Of a stretch of 64,000 bases of DNA, positions 23,637-32,126 are shown piece after piece. Below the pieces are notes generated by a model that was not told the DNA's origin, made no database searches, and saw only the letters and a list, made by a program, of their open reading frames with translations. Made by a program: the position numbers and the translations under genes. Positions within the stretch are counted from its first letter, which is position 1; the number at the start of each line of letters is the position of its first letter. This DNA comes from Reyranella sp. Its GTDB lineage: Bacteria; Pseudomonadota; Alphaproteobacteria; Reyranellales; Reyranellaceae. Location of the stretch: contig NZ_SCUT01000051.1 of the NCBI RefSeq assembly GCF_004297265.1, forward strand, positions 1-64,000, in the 5' to 3' direction.

Positions 23637-24326
23637 CTAGACCGCGATGTCGGCGATCACCGGCAGGTGATCCGAAAGCTCGCGCGCGCGGTGGTCGGTG
23701 CAGCTGGCGATCAGGGCCGACGCGGGGAACAGATAGATGCGGTCCAGCTCGAAGAGCGGCAGCCGTGCGGGAAAGGTGCGATGGCGGCTGAAGCCCGGCA
23801 GGGCGCGGGCGAGGCCGCGACGCACCGAGCCTGCCCAGAGCCAGTCGTTGAAGTCGCCCAGCGCGACGGTCGGGCGGTCGAGCCGGCCCAGCATGCTCAG
23901 GAGCGCGATGGCCTGGCTTCGCCGTTCACGCAGGGTGAGACCGAGATGGGTGGCGATCACGCGCAGCGGCCCGAAGGGTGTCGCAACATCGGTACAGATG
24001 GCGCGGCGTGGTTCGCGCTCGGGATAGGACAGATCGTGGATCTGCGTGTTTTCGAGCGGCCACCGGCTGATCAGCGCCTGGCCGTACTCGCCGTCGGCCG
24101 TCACCACGGTCTTGGCGCCGATCCCGTGCGAGCCGAGTGCCGCCTGCAGCACGTCGAAGGGATTGCCGGCCTGGGCCTCGCGGACGCGCCGCGAATCGAT
24201 CTCCTGGAGGGCCACGATGTCGGGCGCGTGGCTCTTGACCAGCGCGATCACGCGATCGAGGTCGAAGCGCGGATTGCGACCGAAGGCGCCGTGGATGTTC
24301 CAGGTCATCAGACGGACGGAGTTCAA
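23637..24326 (-). CDS. Endonuclease/exonuclease/phosphatase (EEP) family protein
   Basis: A 229-residue member of the EEP fold (DNase I/sphingomyelinase-like). Motifs in order: MTWNIHGAFG, DIVALQEID, VIATHLGL, VALGDFNDW and the catalytic SDHLPV at the end. It is a Mg2+-dependent phosphodiesterase or phosphatase. TTG 24326 is chosen because its TTGA overlaps the stop of the PLD-VTT gene; ATG 24308 is the alternative. The coupling suggests work on a product or partner of that phospholipase. No signal peptide is seen. Confidence 0.8.
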   Translation of the reverse strand: MNSVRLMTWNIHGAFGRNPRFDLDRVIALVKSHAPDIVALQEIDSRRVREAQAGNPFDVLQAALGSHGIGAKTVVTADGEYGQALISRWPLENTQIHDLSYPEREPRRAICTDVATPFGPLRVIATHLGLTLRERRSQAIALLSMLGRLDRPTVALGDFNDWLWAGSVRRGLARALPGFSRHRTFPARLPLFELDRIYLFPASALIASCTDHRARELSDHLPVIADIAV

Positions 24327-26548
24327 GAAGCCCGTTCCCCGAACCGTGACACGATGGCCTGTGCCCCGAAGGAGAGCCCGATCCAGCCGGCGACGCACAG
24401 CGCCAGCACGCCGATCTGGCTGGCGCTGGGGTCGGCCAGCACCTTGGCGATGCGGTCGCCCATCAGCGCGATCGCGACCAGCCCCGGTCCCATGCCGATC
24501 AGCGTGCCGAGCCCGAAGTCGACGAAGCGGATGGAGCCGGCACCCGCCGCGAGATTGATCAGCGAGAACGGCGCAACCGGTATCACGCGCAGCGCGACCA
24601 CGGCGAGCAGGCCGCGCCGCTGCAGGCGGTCACGCAGTCTGTCCCAGCGCTGGCCAAGGAGGCGCCTGGGCACCTCTTGCCCGAAACGGGCACCCGCCGC
24701 GAACATGATCCCGGCGCTCGCCGCGACCCCCGCGGCGGAATAGAGCATGCCCCACCATGGGCCGAACACCGCCGCCGTTGCCAGGATCAGGATGGTGACG
24801 GGAAACGCCACCGCGCCCCCCACCACAAACAGCGCGAGCACGAGTCCCAGGGCCCACGGTTCGCCCTCGGCGCCCTCGAGCAGCTCGCGAATATGGTCGG
24901 GCTGGGCCAGCTCCTTCAGTCCGGTGAACTGCCAGGCGAGAGTCAGCAGGACGATCAGTGCAAGAGCACCGCCCACGACGAGGCCGGCGCGCCCCAGCAG
25001 GCGCTGCTCGCTTTCGCCGCCCTTTGCCGGCTTTGGCGGAGATCCGACATGTGTTTGTCCGGCGGCCTGCCGGTCCTCGCGCCTGGCCAGGCGCCGCCCA
25101 ACGGTGCGGCTGCCATGGAACAGCAGGCGCGGCAGGAGGCGGCCGGCCAGGCGACCCAGCCGCAGCGGCCGCGCCGGGTCGGCAACCCGCTCGGCCAGCC
25201 GCGCGAACAGCGTGCGGTCGGGCTGGCCGTCGTCGATGGGCACGAGGCAGTGGCCGTTGCCACAGAGCTGGTCGGCCACGCGCACGAGCGAACCCTGCTG
25301 CGCCATGGCCGCCTCGACCTCTTCCGCCGGCACGCCGCAATGCTCGCCGAGAAGGCGATTGCGCAGGCTTGTGATGGCGACGCGCTCCCGATCCGTCGCG
25401 GCCTCGATCGCGAGGTCGCACTCGGTGTCGGCGCCCATGGACCGGTTGTTGAGGTTGGCGGAACCCACCCGCAGGAACCAGTCGTCCACCACCATGATCT
25501 TGGAATGGATCATGGTGTAGGTGGACCGGCCGTTCTGCTCTATCGACGGAAACAGCAGGCGCACGCGATCACCGCCCGCCGCCTTTACGGTGCGCCAGAA
25601 GCGGATGCGGCCGTTGCGCATCGTGCGGCGCTCGACGAAGGAATCATGGCTGCGCGGGGCCACCATCACGATCTCCAGTTCCGGCCGCTCGCGCAGCCGG
25701 TGGGCGAGCGCGGCGGCGACCAGGCCGGAGGTCATGAACTGGTTCTCGATGTAGATGGTGCGCTCGGCGCGCGCGATGCTCTCGACAAACAGCGCCTCGA
25801 CCTCGCGCACTTCCTCCTCGCGATGGTAGCGTGGCTGGGTGCGCGCGATTGCCACCCCGACGTCGGTGAAATCGGGTTCGAAGCTTTCCGGCCAGGGCTG
25901 CCCTTCGGGCCGCACTTCCGGTTCGCCGCCACTGGCACGGCACCAGCGGGCCCGCGCGAGCAGCGCCAGCGCCCTCGCCGCCTCGCCGTCGACTATCATC
26001 TGCACGTCGTGGAACGGCCGATAGGGCTCGCCGCCCGGGTCGACCCGCCGGGCATTGTCGGGCTCGTGGCGGCTGGTGTCCCAGCGCCGGATCGTGAGGT
26101 CGAGGCCGCCCGAGAAGGCCAGGGCATCGTCCACCACCACCAGCTTCTGGTGTTGGGATGAGCCGAAAGGCACCGTCGAATCGAGGCAGAAGGTGACCTG
26201 CGGCGGCATCTGCCAGTTCAGGAAAAGCCGCGGCAGCGGCTCGCGCTCATGGGCATAGACGAGTGAATAATCCCAAAGCAGCAGGTGGATCTGCAACTCG
26301 GGCCGCCGGCGGGTGAGTTCGGTGAGGAAGGCCGCGAGGTTGGTCGGAAATCCGTCGGTCGGCGGGCGATCCCCTACCAGTTCGGTGCGACTGTCGATAT
26401 CCCAGCCGACTATGAATATGGTGCGTCGCGCCTGCAGAAAGGCCTCGCGCACGGCCGCGAAGAAGGCGGCACCGTCGACCAGCAGCGCCGCCCGGCGCGC
26501 CCGCTCGACCGTCCAAACCGTGCGTCCAGGCTGAAAAAGCGGCGACAT
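24323..26548 (-). CDS. Phospholipase D fused to a VTT (DedA/TVP38-like) membrane domain
   Basis: A 741-residue fusion protein. The first 480 residues are a phospholipase D with HKD motifs HQKLVVVDD (about 132) and HSKIMVVDD followed by GSANLNNRSM (about 346-370). A basic linker follows, then a membrane domain from about residue 530 with six hydrophobic segments. The membrane domain contains the VTT/SNARE-associated pattern (FPVTILILATAAVFGPWWG, then RVIPVAPFSLINLAAG). VTT proteins act in lipid movement between leaflets, so a lipid made by the PLD part may be handled by the membrane part; this is inference. A paralogue of the PLD half lies at 3816-5306. Confidence 0.88.
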   Translation of the reverse strand: MSPLFQPGRTVWTVERARRAALLVDGAAFFAAVREAFLQARRTIFIVGWDIDSRTELVGDRPPTDGFPTNLAAFLTELTRRRPELQIHLLLWDYSLVYAHEREPLPRLFLNWQMPPQVTFCLDSTVPFGSSQHQKLVVVDDALAFSGGLDLTIRRWDTSRHEPDNARRVDPGGEPYRPFHDVQMIVDGEAARALALLARARWCRASGGEPEVRPEGQPWPESFEPDFTDVGVAIARTQPRYHREEEVREVEALFVESIARAERTIYIENQFMTSGLVAAALAHRLRERPELEIVMVAPRSHDSFVERRTMRNGRIRFWRTVKAAGGDRVRLLFPSIEQNGRSTYTMIHSKIMVVDDWFLRVGSANLNNRSMGADTECDLAIEAATDRERVAITSLRNRLLGEHCGVPAEEVEAAMAQQGSLVRVADQLCGNGHCLVPIDDGQPDRTLFARLAERVADPARPLRLGRLAGRLLPRLLFHGSRTVGRRLARREDRQAAGQTHVGSPPKPAKGGESEQRLLGRAGLVVGGALALIVLLTLAWQFTGLKELAQPDHIRELLEGAEGEPWALGLVLALFVVGGAVAFPVTILILATAAVFGPWWGMLYSAAGVAASAGIMFAAGARFGQEVPRRLLGQRWDRLRDRLQRRGLLAVVALRVIPVAPFSLINLAAGAGSIRFVDFGLGTLIGMGPGLVAIALMGDRIAKVLADPSASQIGVLALCVAGWIGLSFGAQAIVSRFGERAS

Positions 26549-26635
26549 GGAGCCTATAACGCCGATGACCCTGTCGCGATCCGCCGTGCTCGCACGAAAG
26601 CGGGAACAAGGCGACGCCGCGCTCGTTCAGAATTC

Positions 26636-26743
26636 ATGTTGGATTTTCTGAGCGGTCTCCTCTGGCCGGTCGTCATCGTGGTATCGACCGTGTCGATCGC
26701 CGTCGGCGTCGGTGTGTTCATAGCGACGCGCAAGCTCGACTAG
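26636..26743 (+). CDS. Possible 35-residue membrane peptide
   Basis: MLDFLSGLLWPVVIVVSTVS starts a 35-residue frame that is one hydrophobic helix with a basic end (ATRKLD). No convincing ribosome-binding site is seen. It lies 87 bp from the divergent PLD-VTT gene and 33 bp before yggS. Such single-helix proteins are common, but coding status is uncertain. Confidence 0.4.
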   Translation: MLDFLSGLLWPVVIVVSTVSIAVGVGVFIATRKLD

Positions 26744-26776
26744 GGTATCTCTGCCGGACCAACCATCCGGTCACGA

Positions 26777-27565
26777 ATGAACACGCCCATCCATACGCCA
26801 AGTCTCACGGCCGAAGACATCAAGCGCTTCGGCCCTGACCCCTTTTCCATGTTCAGCCGCAACCTCGCTTCCGTCGAGACGCGAATCGCGCAGGCCTGTG
26901 CGCGTGCGGGACGGGCGCGCGAGACGGTGCGGCTGCTGCCGATCACAAAGACGGTGCCGGCGCACATCCTGCGCTTCGCCTACGAGGCTGGCATCCGCGA
27001 CTTCGGCGAGAACAAGATCCAGGAAGCCGTGGCCAAGCGGGCCGAACTGCAGGACCTGCCCATCGACTGGTGCATCGTCGGGCACCTGCAGACCAACAAG
27101 GTCAAATACCTCACCCGCTTCGCGCGGGAATTCCATGCATTGGATAGCGTGCGCCTCGCCGAGACGCTCAATGCCCGCCTCGACCGGGAGGATCGCTCGC
27201 TCGACGTCTACGTGCAGGTGAATACGTCGGCCGAGGAGAGCAAGTACGGCCTGCAGCCCGGCGAGTTGCTCCCCTATCTCGACGAGCTCGGGCGCTTTCC
27301 GCGGCTGAAGCCGCGCGGGCTGATGACCCTGGCCGTTTTCAGCACGGATCTCGACAAGGTGCGTCCCTGCTTCGAACGCCTGCGGGAGCTGCGCGACACG
27401 GCCGTCCGGCACGATCCCGCCATCAGGGAACTGTCGATGGGCATGTCGAACGATTTCGAGGAGGCGATCGTCCAGGGCGCCGACGTGGTGCGCGTCGGCG
27501 AGGCGATCTTCGGCAAGCGCTCGACACCGGACGGACATTACTGGCCGGTTGCGGCGAACCCATAG
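26777..27565 (+). CDS. yggS: YggS/PLPBP-type pyridoxal phosphate homeostasis protein
   Basis: A 262-residue PLP-binding protein of the YggS family. It folds like the N-terminal barrel of alanine racemase but has no racemase activity. It keeps free PLP and amino-acid pools balanced. The PLP lysine is in LLPITKTVP (about residue 58). FGENKIQE, HLQTNKVKY, VNTSAEESKYG and the terminal SMGMSNDFEEAIVQGADVVRVGEAIFG are typical. An N-terminal extension of about 25 residues precedes the domain. It stands alone, without the usual proC or yggT neighbours. Confidence 0.9.
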   Translation: MNTPIHTPSLTAEDIKRFGPDPFSMFSRNLASVETRIAQACARAGRARETVRLLPITKTVPAHILRFAYEAGIRDFGENKIQEAVAKRAELQDLPIDWCIVGHLQTNKVKYLTRFAREFHALDSVRLAETLNARLDREDRSLDVYVQVNTSAEESKYGLQPGELLPYLDELGRFPRLKPRGLMTLAVFSTDLDKVRPCFERLRELRDTAVRHDPAIRELSMGMSNDFEEAIVQGADVVRVGEAIFGKRSTPDGHYWPVAANP

Positions 27566-27666
27566 GCGGTCCCCTACGGCCCGGTTCTTGCGACGGCTCG
27601 TGGCGAGGCTGGCGGTCGTGCCACACTGGCCGGCGACCGCGAGTGCCCGAACGAGGAGCCGATGCC

Positions 27667-29031
27667 ATGATGCATCTCGCCTGCATTCCCAATCTCGTCG
27701 GCGGCCATCTGGGGGGCTGGCGCCACAAGGATGCCTTTGACAGACCGGTGATGAATCTCGAGGCTTTCATCGAGATGTCGCAGATCGCCGAGCGCGGAAA
27801 GTTCGACTGCGTGTTCCTGGCCGATGGCAACGGCGTGCGCGACATGGATCGCCCGGCGCTGTTCGCCGCCAATCATCCCTCGGCGCGACCGTCCTTCTTC
27901 GAGCCGACGACGCTGCTCTCGGCCGTCGCGATGGTGACGAAGAGGGTCGGCATCGTCGCCACGGCGACCAGCACCTACGACGAGCCCTGGATGGTGGCCC
28001 GCCGCTTCGCCTCGATGGACCATATCAGCAAGGGGCGCGCCGGCTGGAACCTGGTCACGGCCTCCAATGCCGGCGACGCGCTCAACTTTGGCCGCAGCGA
28101 ACATATGGGCCGCGAGGACCGCTATGCGCGGGCGCAGGAATTCTACGAGGTCGTCGCAGCCCTGTGGGACAGCTGGGCCGACGACGCTTTCCCGCAGGAC
28201 AAGGCGAGCGGTCAGTATCTCGACCCGACGCGCGTGCGGCCCATCGACCATAGCGGCCCGCATTTCACGGTGAAGGGCCCGTTGAACATCTCGCGCACGC
28301 CGCAGGGTCGGCCGATCGTCTTCATGGCCGGCCAGTCCGCGCCCGGCATGGAACTGGCGGCGCGCTATGCCGACGCGCTGTTCGGCGCGGGCACCACCAA
28401 GCAGGATTGCATCGACGCCTATGCCGACATCAAGGGCCGCATGGCGCGCTACGGCCGCTCGCCCGACACGCTGAAGATCCTGCCGGGCGTCAGCGTCTTC
28501 ACCGGCCGCACCGCCGCCGAAGCGGAGGACCTCTATCTGGAACTCCAGTCGTTGATCTCGCCGGCGCTGGGCGTGCACTATCTCTCCAAGATGCTGGTGC
28601 ACGATCTCGAGAACCTGCCGCTCGACGGCCCGCTGCCTCTCGACGACCTCGCCGAGGAGACGCTGGGTGGCAGCAGCCTGCGCCGCTACATCATCGACAT
28701 GGCCCGGCGCGACAAGCTCACCCTCCGCGAGACCTACCAGCGCACGCTGCCGGCGCTGGGCGGCCCGGTGTTCAAGGGCAGCCCGACGCAGGTCGCCGAC
28801 GAGATGGAGGATTGGTGGCGGAGCAAGGCCGGTGACGGCTTCACCATCATGGCGCCGGTCCAGCCAAGCGGCCTCCGCGACTTCGTCGACCTGGTCGTGC
28901 CCGAGCTGCAGCGCCGCGGCATCTTCCGGAAGGAATACGAGACCACCACCCTGCGCGGGCATCTCGGGCTCCCGGACGCGCCGAGCCGGTGGCATGCAGC
29001 GCCGAAGAAAGCCGAGCGCGGCGCGGCATGA
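27667..29031 (+). CDS. FMN-dependent monooxygenase (NtaA/SnaA/DmoA family), copy 1
   Basis: A 454-residue bacterial-luciferase-like monooxygenase. It contains the family features GGHLGGWRHKDAF near the start, CVFLADGNG, the RFASMDHISKGRAGWNLVT core (about residues 115-133) and PIVFMAGQSAPG. These enzymes use FMNH2 from a partner reductase to oxidise sulfur or nitrogen compounds. ATG 27667 follows GAGGAG; an in-frame GTG upstream is less likely. The next gene, a close paralogue, starts inside its stop codon, so the two are probably co-translated. Confidence 0.88.
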   Translation: MMHLACIPNLVGGHLGGWRHKDAFDRPVMNLEAFIEMSQIAERGKFDCVFLADGNGVRDMDRPALFAANHPSARPSFFEPTTLLSAVAMVTKRVGIVATATSTYDEPWMVARRFASMDHISKGRAGWNLVTASNAGDALNFGRSEHMGREDRYARAQEFYEVVAALWDSWADDAFPQDKASGQYLDPTRVRPIDHSGPHFTVKGPLNISRTPQGRPIVFMAGQSAPGMELAARYADALFGAGTTKQDCIDAYADIKGRMARYGRSPDTLKILPGVSVFTGRTAAEAEDLYLELQSLISPALGVHYLSKMLVHDLENLPLDGPLPLDDLAEETLGGSSLRRYIIDMARRDKLTLRETYQRTLPALGGPVFKGSPTQVADEMEDWWRSKAGDGFTIMAPVQPSGLRDFVDLVVPELQRRGIFRKEYETTTLRGHLGLPDAPSRWHAAPKKAERGAA

Positions 29032-30356
29032 TGGTGCTGGGCTTCACCGGCGGCGCCCTGGGCGGCCATCTCGGCGGCTGGCGTCATCGCGATTCCTTTC
29101 CGACGACCACCATGCAGCTGCAGTGCATGGTCGAAATGGCGCAGATCGCCGAACGCGGCCAGTTCGACATGATGTTCCTGGCCGACGGCAATGGCGTGCG
29201 GCAGATGGACAAGCCCGCCCTCTTCGCCGCCAACAGCCCGTCCGATCGTCCGGCGGTGTTCGAGCCGGTGACTTTGTTCGCCGCACTTGCGCAACACACG
29301 AGCAAGATCGGTCTGGTCGCCACCGCGACGACGACCTACGAGGAGCCTTTCAGCATCGCCCGCAAGTTCGCCTCGCTGGATCATCTGAGCGGCGGCCGGG
29401 CAGGCTGGAACCTGGTCACGACCCAGTATGTCGAGGATGCGAAGAACTTCGGCCGCGACGAGCATATGGGCCGCGTCGAACGCTACGAGCGGGCGCAGGA
29501 AAGCCTCGATGTCGTGCGCGCCCTCTGGGATTCCTGGGCGACCGATGCCTTCCTGCAGGACAAGGCGACGGGGCGGTATCTCGACCCGGCGCGGGTGCGC
29601 CTGACCAATCACCGCGGTGCGCATTTCGCGGTCAAGGGACCGCTCAATGTCGCCCGAACACCGCAGGGCCAGCCCGTGGTCTTCATGGCCGGCCAGTCGG
29701 AGGCCGGCAAGGAGCTGGCGGCCTATGGCGGCGAGGGCCTGTTCGGCACGGCCAGCAGCAAGGCGCAGGCCCAGAGGGAATATGCCGACATCAAGGACCG
29801 GATGCCGAAATATGGCCGTCCACCCGAAGCGCTGAAGATCCTGCCCGCGCTCAGCGTGTTCGTCGGCCGAACCAGTGCCGAGGCCGACGACCTCTACGAA
29901 GAGCTGCAGGCCCTGATCGCGCCGTCGCTTGCCGTCAGCTACCTGTCGAAGCTGGTGGGTTTCGACCTGAGCGAGGTCCCTCTCGACGGCCCGATGCCGG
30001 CAGGCCCGGGCGAAAGCGTCGGCGGTACCGCGATCGGCCGCTCGGTCCTCGAGATGGCGGCGCGCGAGGGCCTGAGCGTGCGCGGCACCTACGAGCGTGT
30101 CCTGCCATCGATGGGCGGCAACATGGTGAAGGGCGATCCGGTGCAGGTCGCCGACATGATGGAGGATTGGTACACCGGCAAGGCGTGCGACGGGTTCATG
30201 CTGTCCATGCCCGTCCAGCCGCGCAGCCTGCGCGACTTCGTCGAGCTGGTCGTGCCGGAACTCCAGCGCCGCGGCCTGCGTCCAGCGGACTACAGAGGCG
30301 CGACCCTGCGCGAGAATATGGGGTTGCCGTTTCCGGCAGACCCTTTCCTGCCGTAA
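29028..30356 (+). CDS. FMN-dependent monooxygenase, copy 2
   Basis: A 442-residue paralogue of the preceding gene. It has the same motifs (GGHLGGWRHRDSF, MMFLADGNG, KFASLDHLSGGRAGWNLVT, PVVFMAGQSEAG) and similar length, overlapping it by 4 bp (ATGA). A tandem duplication with substrate divergence, or a two-chain enzyme, is likely. No flavin reductase gene is seen nearby, so reduced FMN must come from elsewhere. A solute-binding protein gene converges on its end. Confidence 0.88.
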   Translation: MMVLGFTGGALGGHLGGWRHRDSFPTTTMQLQCMVEMAQIAERGQFDMMFLADGNGVRQMDKPALFAANSPSDRPAVFEPVTLFAALAQHTSKIGLVATATTTYEEPFSIARKFASLDHLSGGRAGWNLVTTQYVEDAKNFGRDEHMGRVERYERAQESLDVVRALWDSWATDAFLQDKATGRYLDPARVRLTNHRGAHFAVKGPLNVARTPQGQPVVFMAGQSEAGKELAAYGGEGLFGTASSKAQAQREYADIKDRMPKYGRPPEALKILPALSVFVGRTSAEADDLYEELQALIAPSLAVSYLSKLVGFDLSEVPLDGPMPAGPGESVGGTAIGRSVLEMAAREGLSVRGTYERVLPSMGGNMVKGDPVQVADMMEDWYTGKACDGFMLSMPVQPRSLRDFVELVVPELQRRGLRPADYRGATLRENMGLPFPADPFLP

Positions 30357-30363
30357 ATCGCGG

Positions 30364-31968
30364 CTACTGCGTCTTCTCTGCGTTCCAGAACAGCATGGCA
30401 GTCATCGGCGGCATCCAGCCCTTCGTGCTGGTGCGGTAGGCGAACTGGCCGTACCACTCGCCCAGCGGATAGTGCGTGCCGAGCGTCACGGCGCGGATCT
30501 GGATCTCGTCGGCGATCGCCTTCTTCTTTGCGGCGTCGCTTTCCAGGGCGAACTGGTCGCGCAGCTCCTCGATCCGCTTGTCGCACGGCCAGCCGGGCGT
30601 CGCCTTCTCGCACGAGGCGTTGAGGTTCTGCGACACGATGGGATCGGACGAATCGAGGGCGCCCCAGCTCGTCAGGAAGACGCTCCAGCCGCCCTTGTCC
30701 GGCGCGTCCCGCTTGTTGGTGCGGGCCACGGTCGTCTGCCAGTCCATCGACTGCATGTCGACCTTGAAGCCGGCGCGTTCGAGCTGTGACTTCGCCACCG
30801 GTGCCAGGTTCATGAGCGCCGGCAGGTCGGTCGTGTGCATGACCACGAGCGGCGTGCCGTCGTAGCCCGCTTCCTTCAGGAGCTCGCGCGCCTTGGCGAC
30901 ATTGCCTTCGAGGCGTCCGTCCATTGCGGTATTGCTGGCCAACGGCGTGCTGCAGATGAAGTAGGCCTTGCAGAGCTGGAAGAACTTCTCGTTGCCGATC
31001 TGGGCCTCGAGATAGGGGCGCTGGTCGATCGCATAGCCGATCGCCTCGCGGATCTTCGGATTGTTAAGCGGCGGGTGCAGCCAGTTCAGGCGGAGCGTGT
31101 ACTGGCCGGGATAATTGCCGCGCATGAAGGCGATCGACTTGTTCTTTTCGACCATGGGCACCAGGTCCAGCGGCAGCGCCTCGATGGCGTCGATCTCACC
31201 GGTCATCAGCGCGTTGGCCGCCGTCTGGATGTCGGGCATTGCCAGCCATTCGATGCGATCGAACTTCGCGACCTTGCCGCCGGCCAGGCCCGAAGGCGGC
31301 TCGGCGCGCGGCTTGTAGTTGGGATTCTTGACGTAGACGACCTTCTCGCCGGGTTTCCACTCGTCGGCCTTGAAGATCCACGGCCCCGACCCGGTGGCCT
31401 CCTTGATCTGCTGCGTGCCCGGCGTGTCGGCGACCCGCTTGGGCATCATGAAGGGCACGGTGCTGCCGGGTTTGGCGAGCGACGCGATGACGAAGCCGTA
31501 GGGATTCTTCAACGTGAGCTTGAAGGTCCTGTCGTCGACGACGTCGAAGGATTGCGTGTGCTGCATCAGGCGCTGGCCCACGCCGTCGCGCTCGGCCCAG
31601 CGCTTGACCGACTGGATGCAGTCCTCGGCCTTTACCGGCGCACCGTCGTGCCACGCGAGGCCGTCGCGCAGCTTGAAGGTATAGACCAGCCCGTCCGGAC
31701 TGACCGTGTAGCTGTCGACCATCTGCGGCTGCGGCTTCAGGTCGGCATCGAGCGAAAACAGCGTGTCGTAGACGAGATAGGCATGCGTGCGCCCGATCTG
31801 CGCCGACACCCAGATCGGATCGATCACCTTGAGGTCGGAGTGCATCACGACCTTCAGGGTCGAGGGCGAATTCTGCGCCGAAGCGGCACCCGGCAAGGCG
31901 GCCAGCAGCGCCGCAGCCGCGCCGCCCACCAGATAACCGAGGATCCTGCGCCTTGCGTATGCCAGCAT
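30364..31968 (-). CDS. ABC transporter solute-binding protein (DppA/OppA type)
   Basis: A 534-residue periplasmic binding protein of the SBP_bac_5 family. A signal peptide is rich in Ala and Leu and cleaves near GAASAQ. Typical motifs are WAYLVYDTLFSLD-like (HAYLVYDTLFSLD), YTFKLRDGLAWHDGAPVKAEDC (about 110-130) and REAIGYAIDQ. ATG 31968 is preceded by GGAGGG. It should deliver peptides or related solutes to an ABC importer, but no permease or ATPase gene is next to it. It is divergent from the winged-helix regulator. Confidence 0.9.
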   Translation of the reverse strand: MLAYARRRILGYLVGGAAAALLAALPGAASAQNSPSTLKVVMHSDLKVIDPIWVSAQIGRTHAYLVYDTLFSLDADLKPQPQMVDSYTVSPDGLVYTFKLRDGLAWHDGAPVKAEDCIQSVKRWAERDGVGQRLMQHTQSFDVVDDRTFKLTLKNPYGFVIASLAKPGSTVPFMMPKRVADTPGTQQIKEATGSGPWIFKADEWKPGEKVVYVKNPNYKPRAEPPSGLAGGKVAKFDRIEWLAMPDIQTAANALMTGEIDAIEALPLDLVPMVEKNKSIAFMRGNYPGQYTLRLNWLHPPLNNPKIREAIGYAIDQRPYLEAQIGNEKFFQLCKAYFICSTPLASNTAMDGRLEGNVAKARELLKEAGYDGTPLVVMHTTDLPALMNLAPVAKSQLERAGFKVDMQSMDWQTTVARTNKRDAPDKGGWSVFLTSWGALDSSDPIVSQNLNASCEKATPGWPCDKRIEELRDQFALESDAAKKKAIADEIQIRAVTLGTHYPLGEWYGQFAYRTSTKGWMPPMTAMLFWNAEKTQ

Positions 31969-32126
31969 ACCCAATCCCTCCAGGCGATCCGCGCCATGGC
32001 CAAACATGAAGCAAAATGCGTGCTGCGTCACAGCTCGAAAGCAATGCCCGGATCGCGAAGCGGCCTACTCTCGAAGTCCCCTCCGGCGTTTGGCAGCGGC
32101 GACGCAGGCAGGTTAAAATCATTCCA

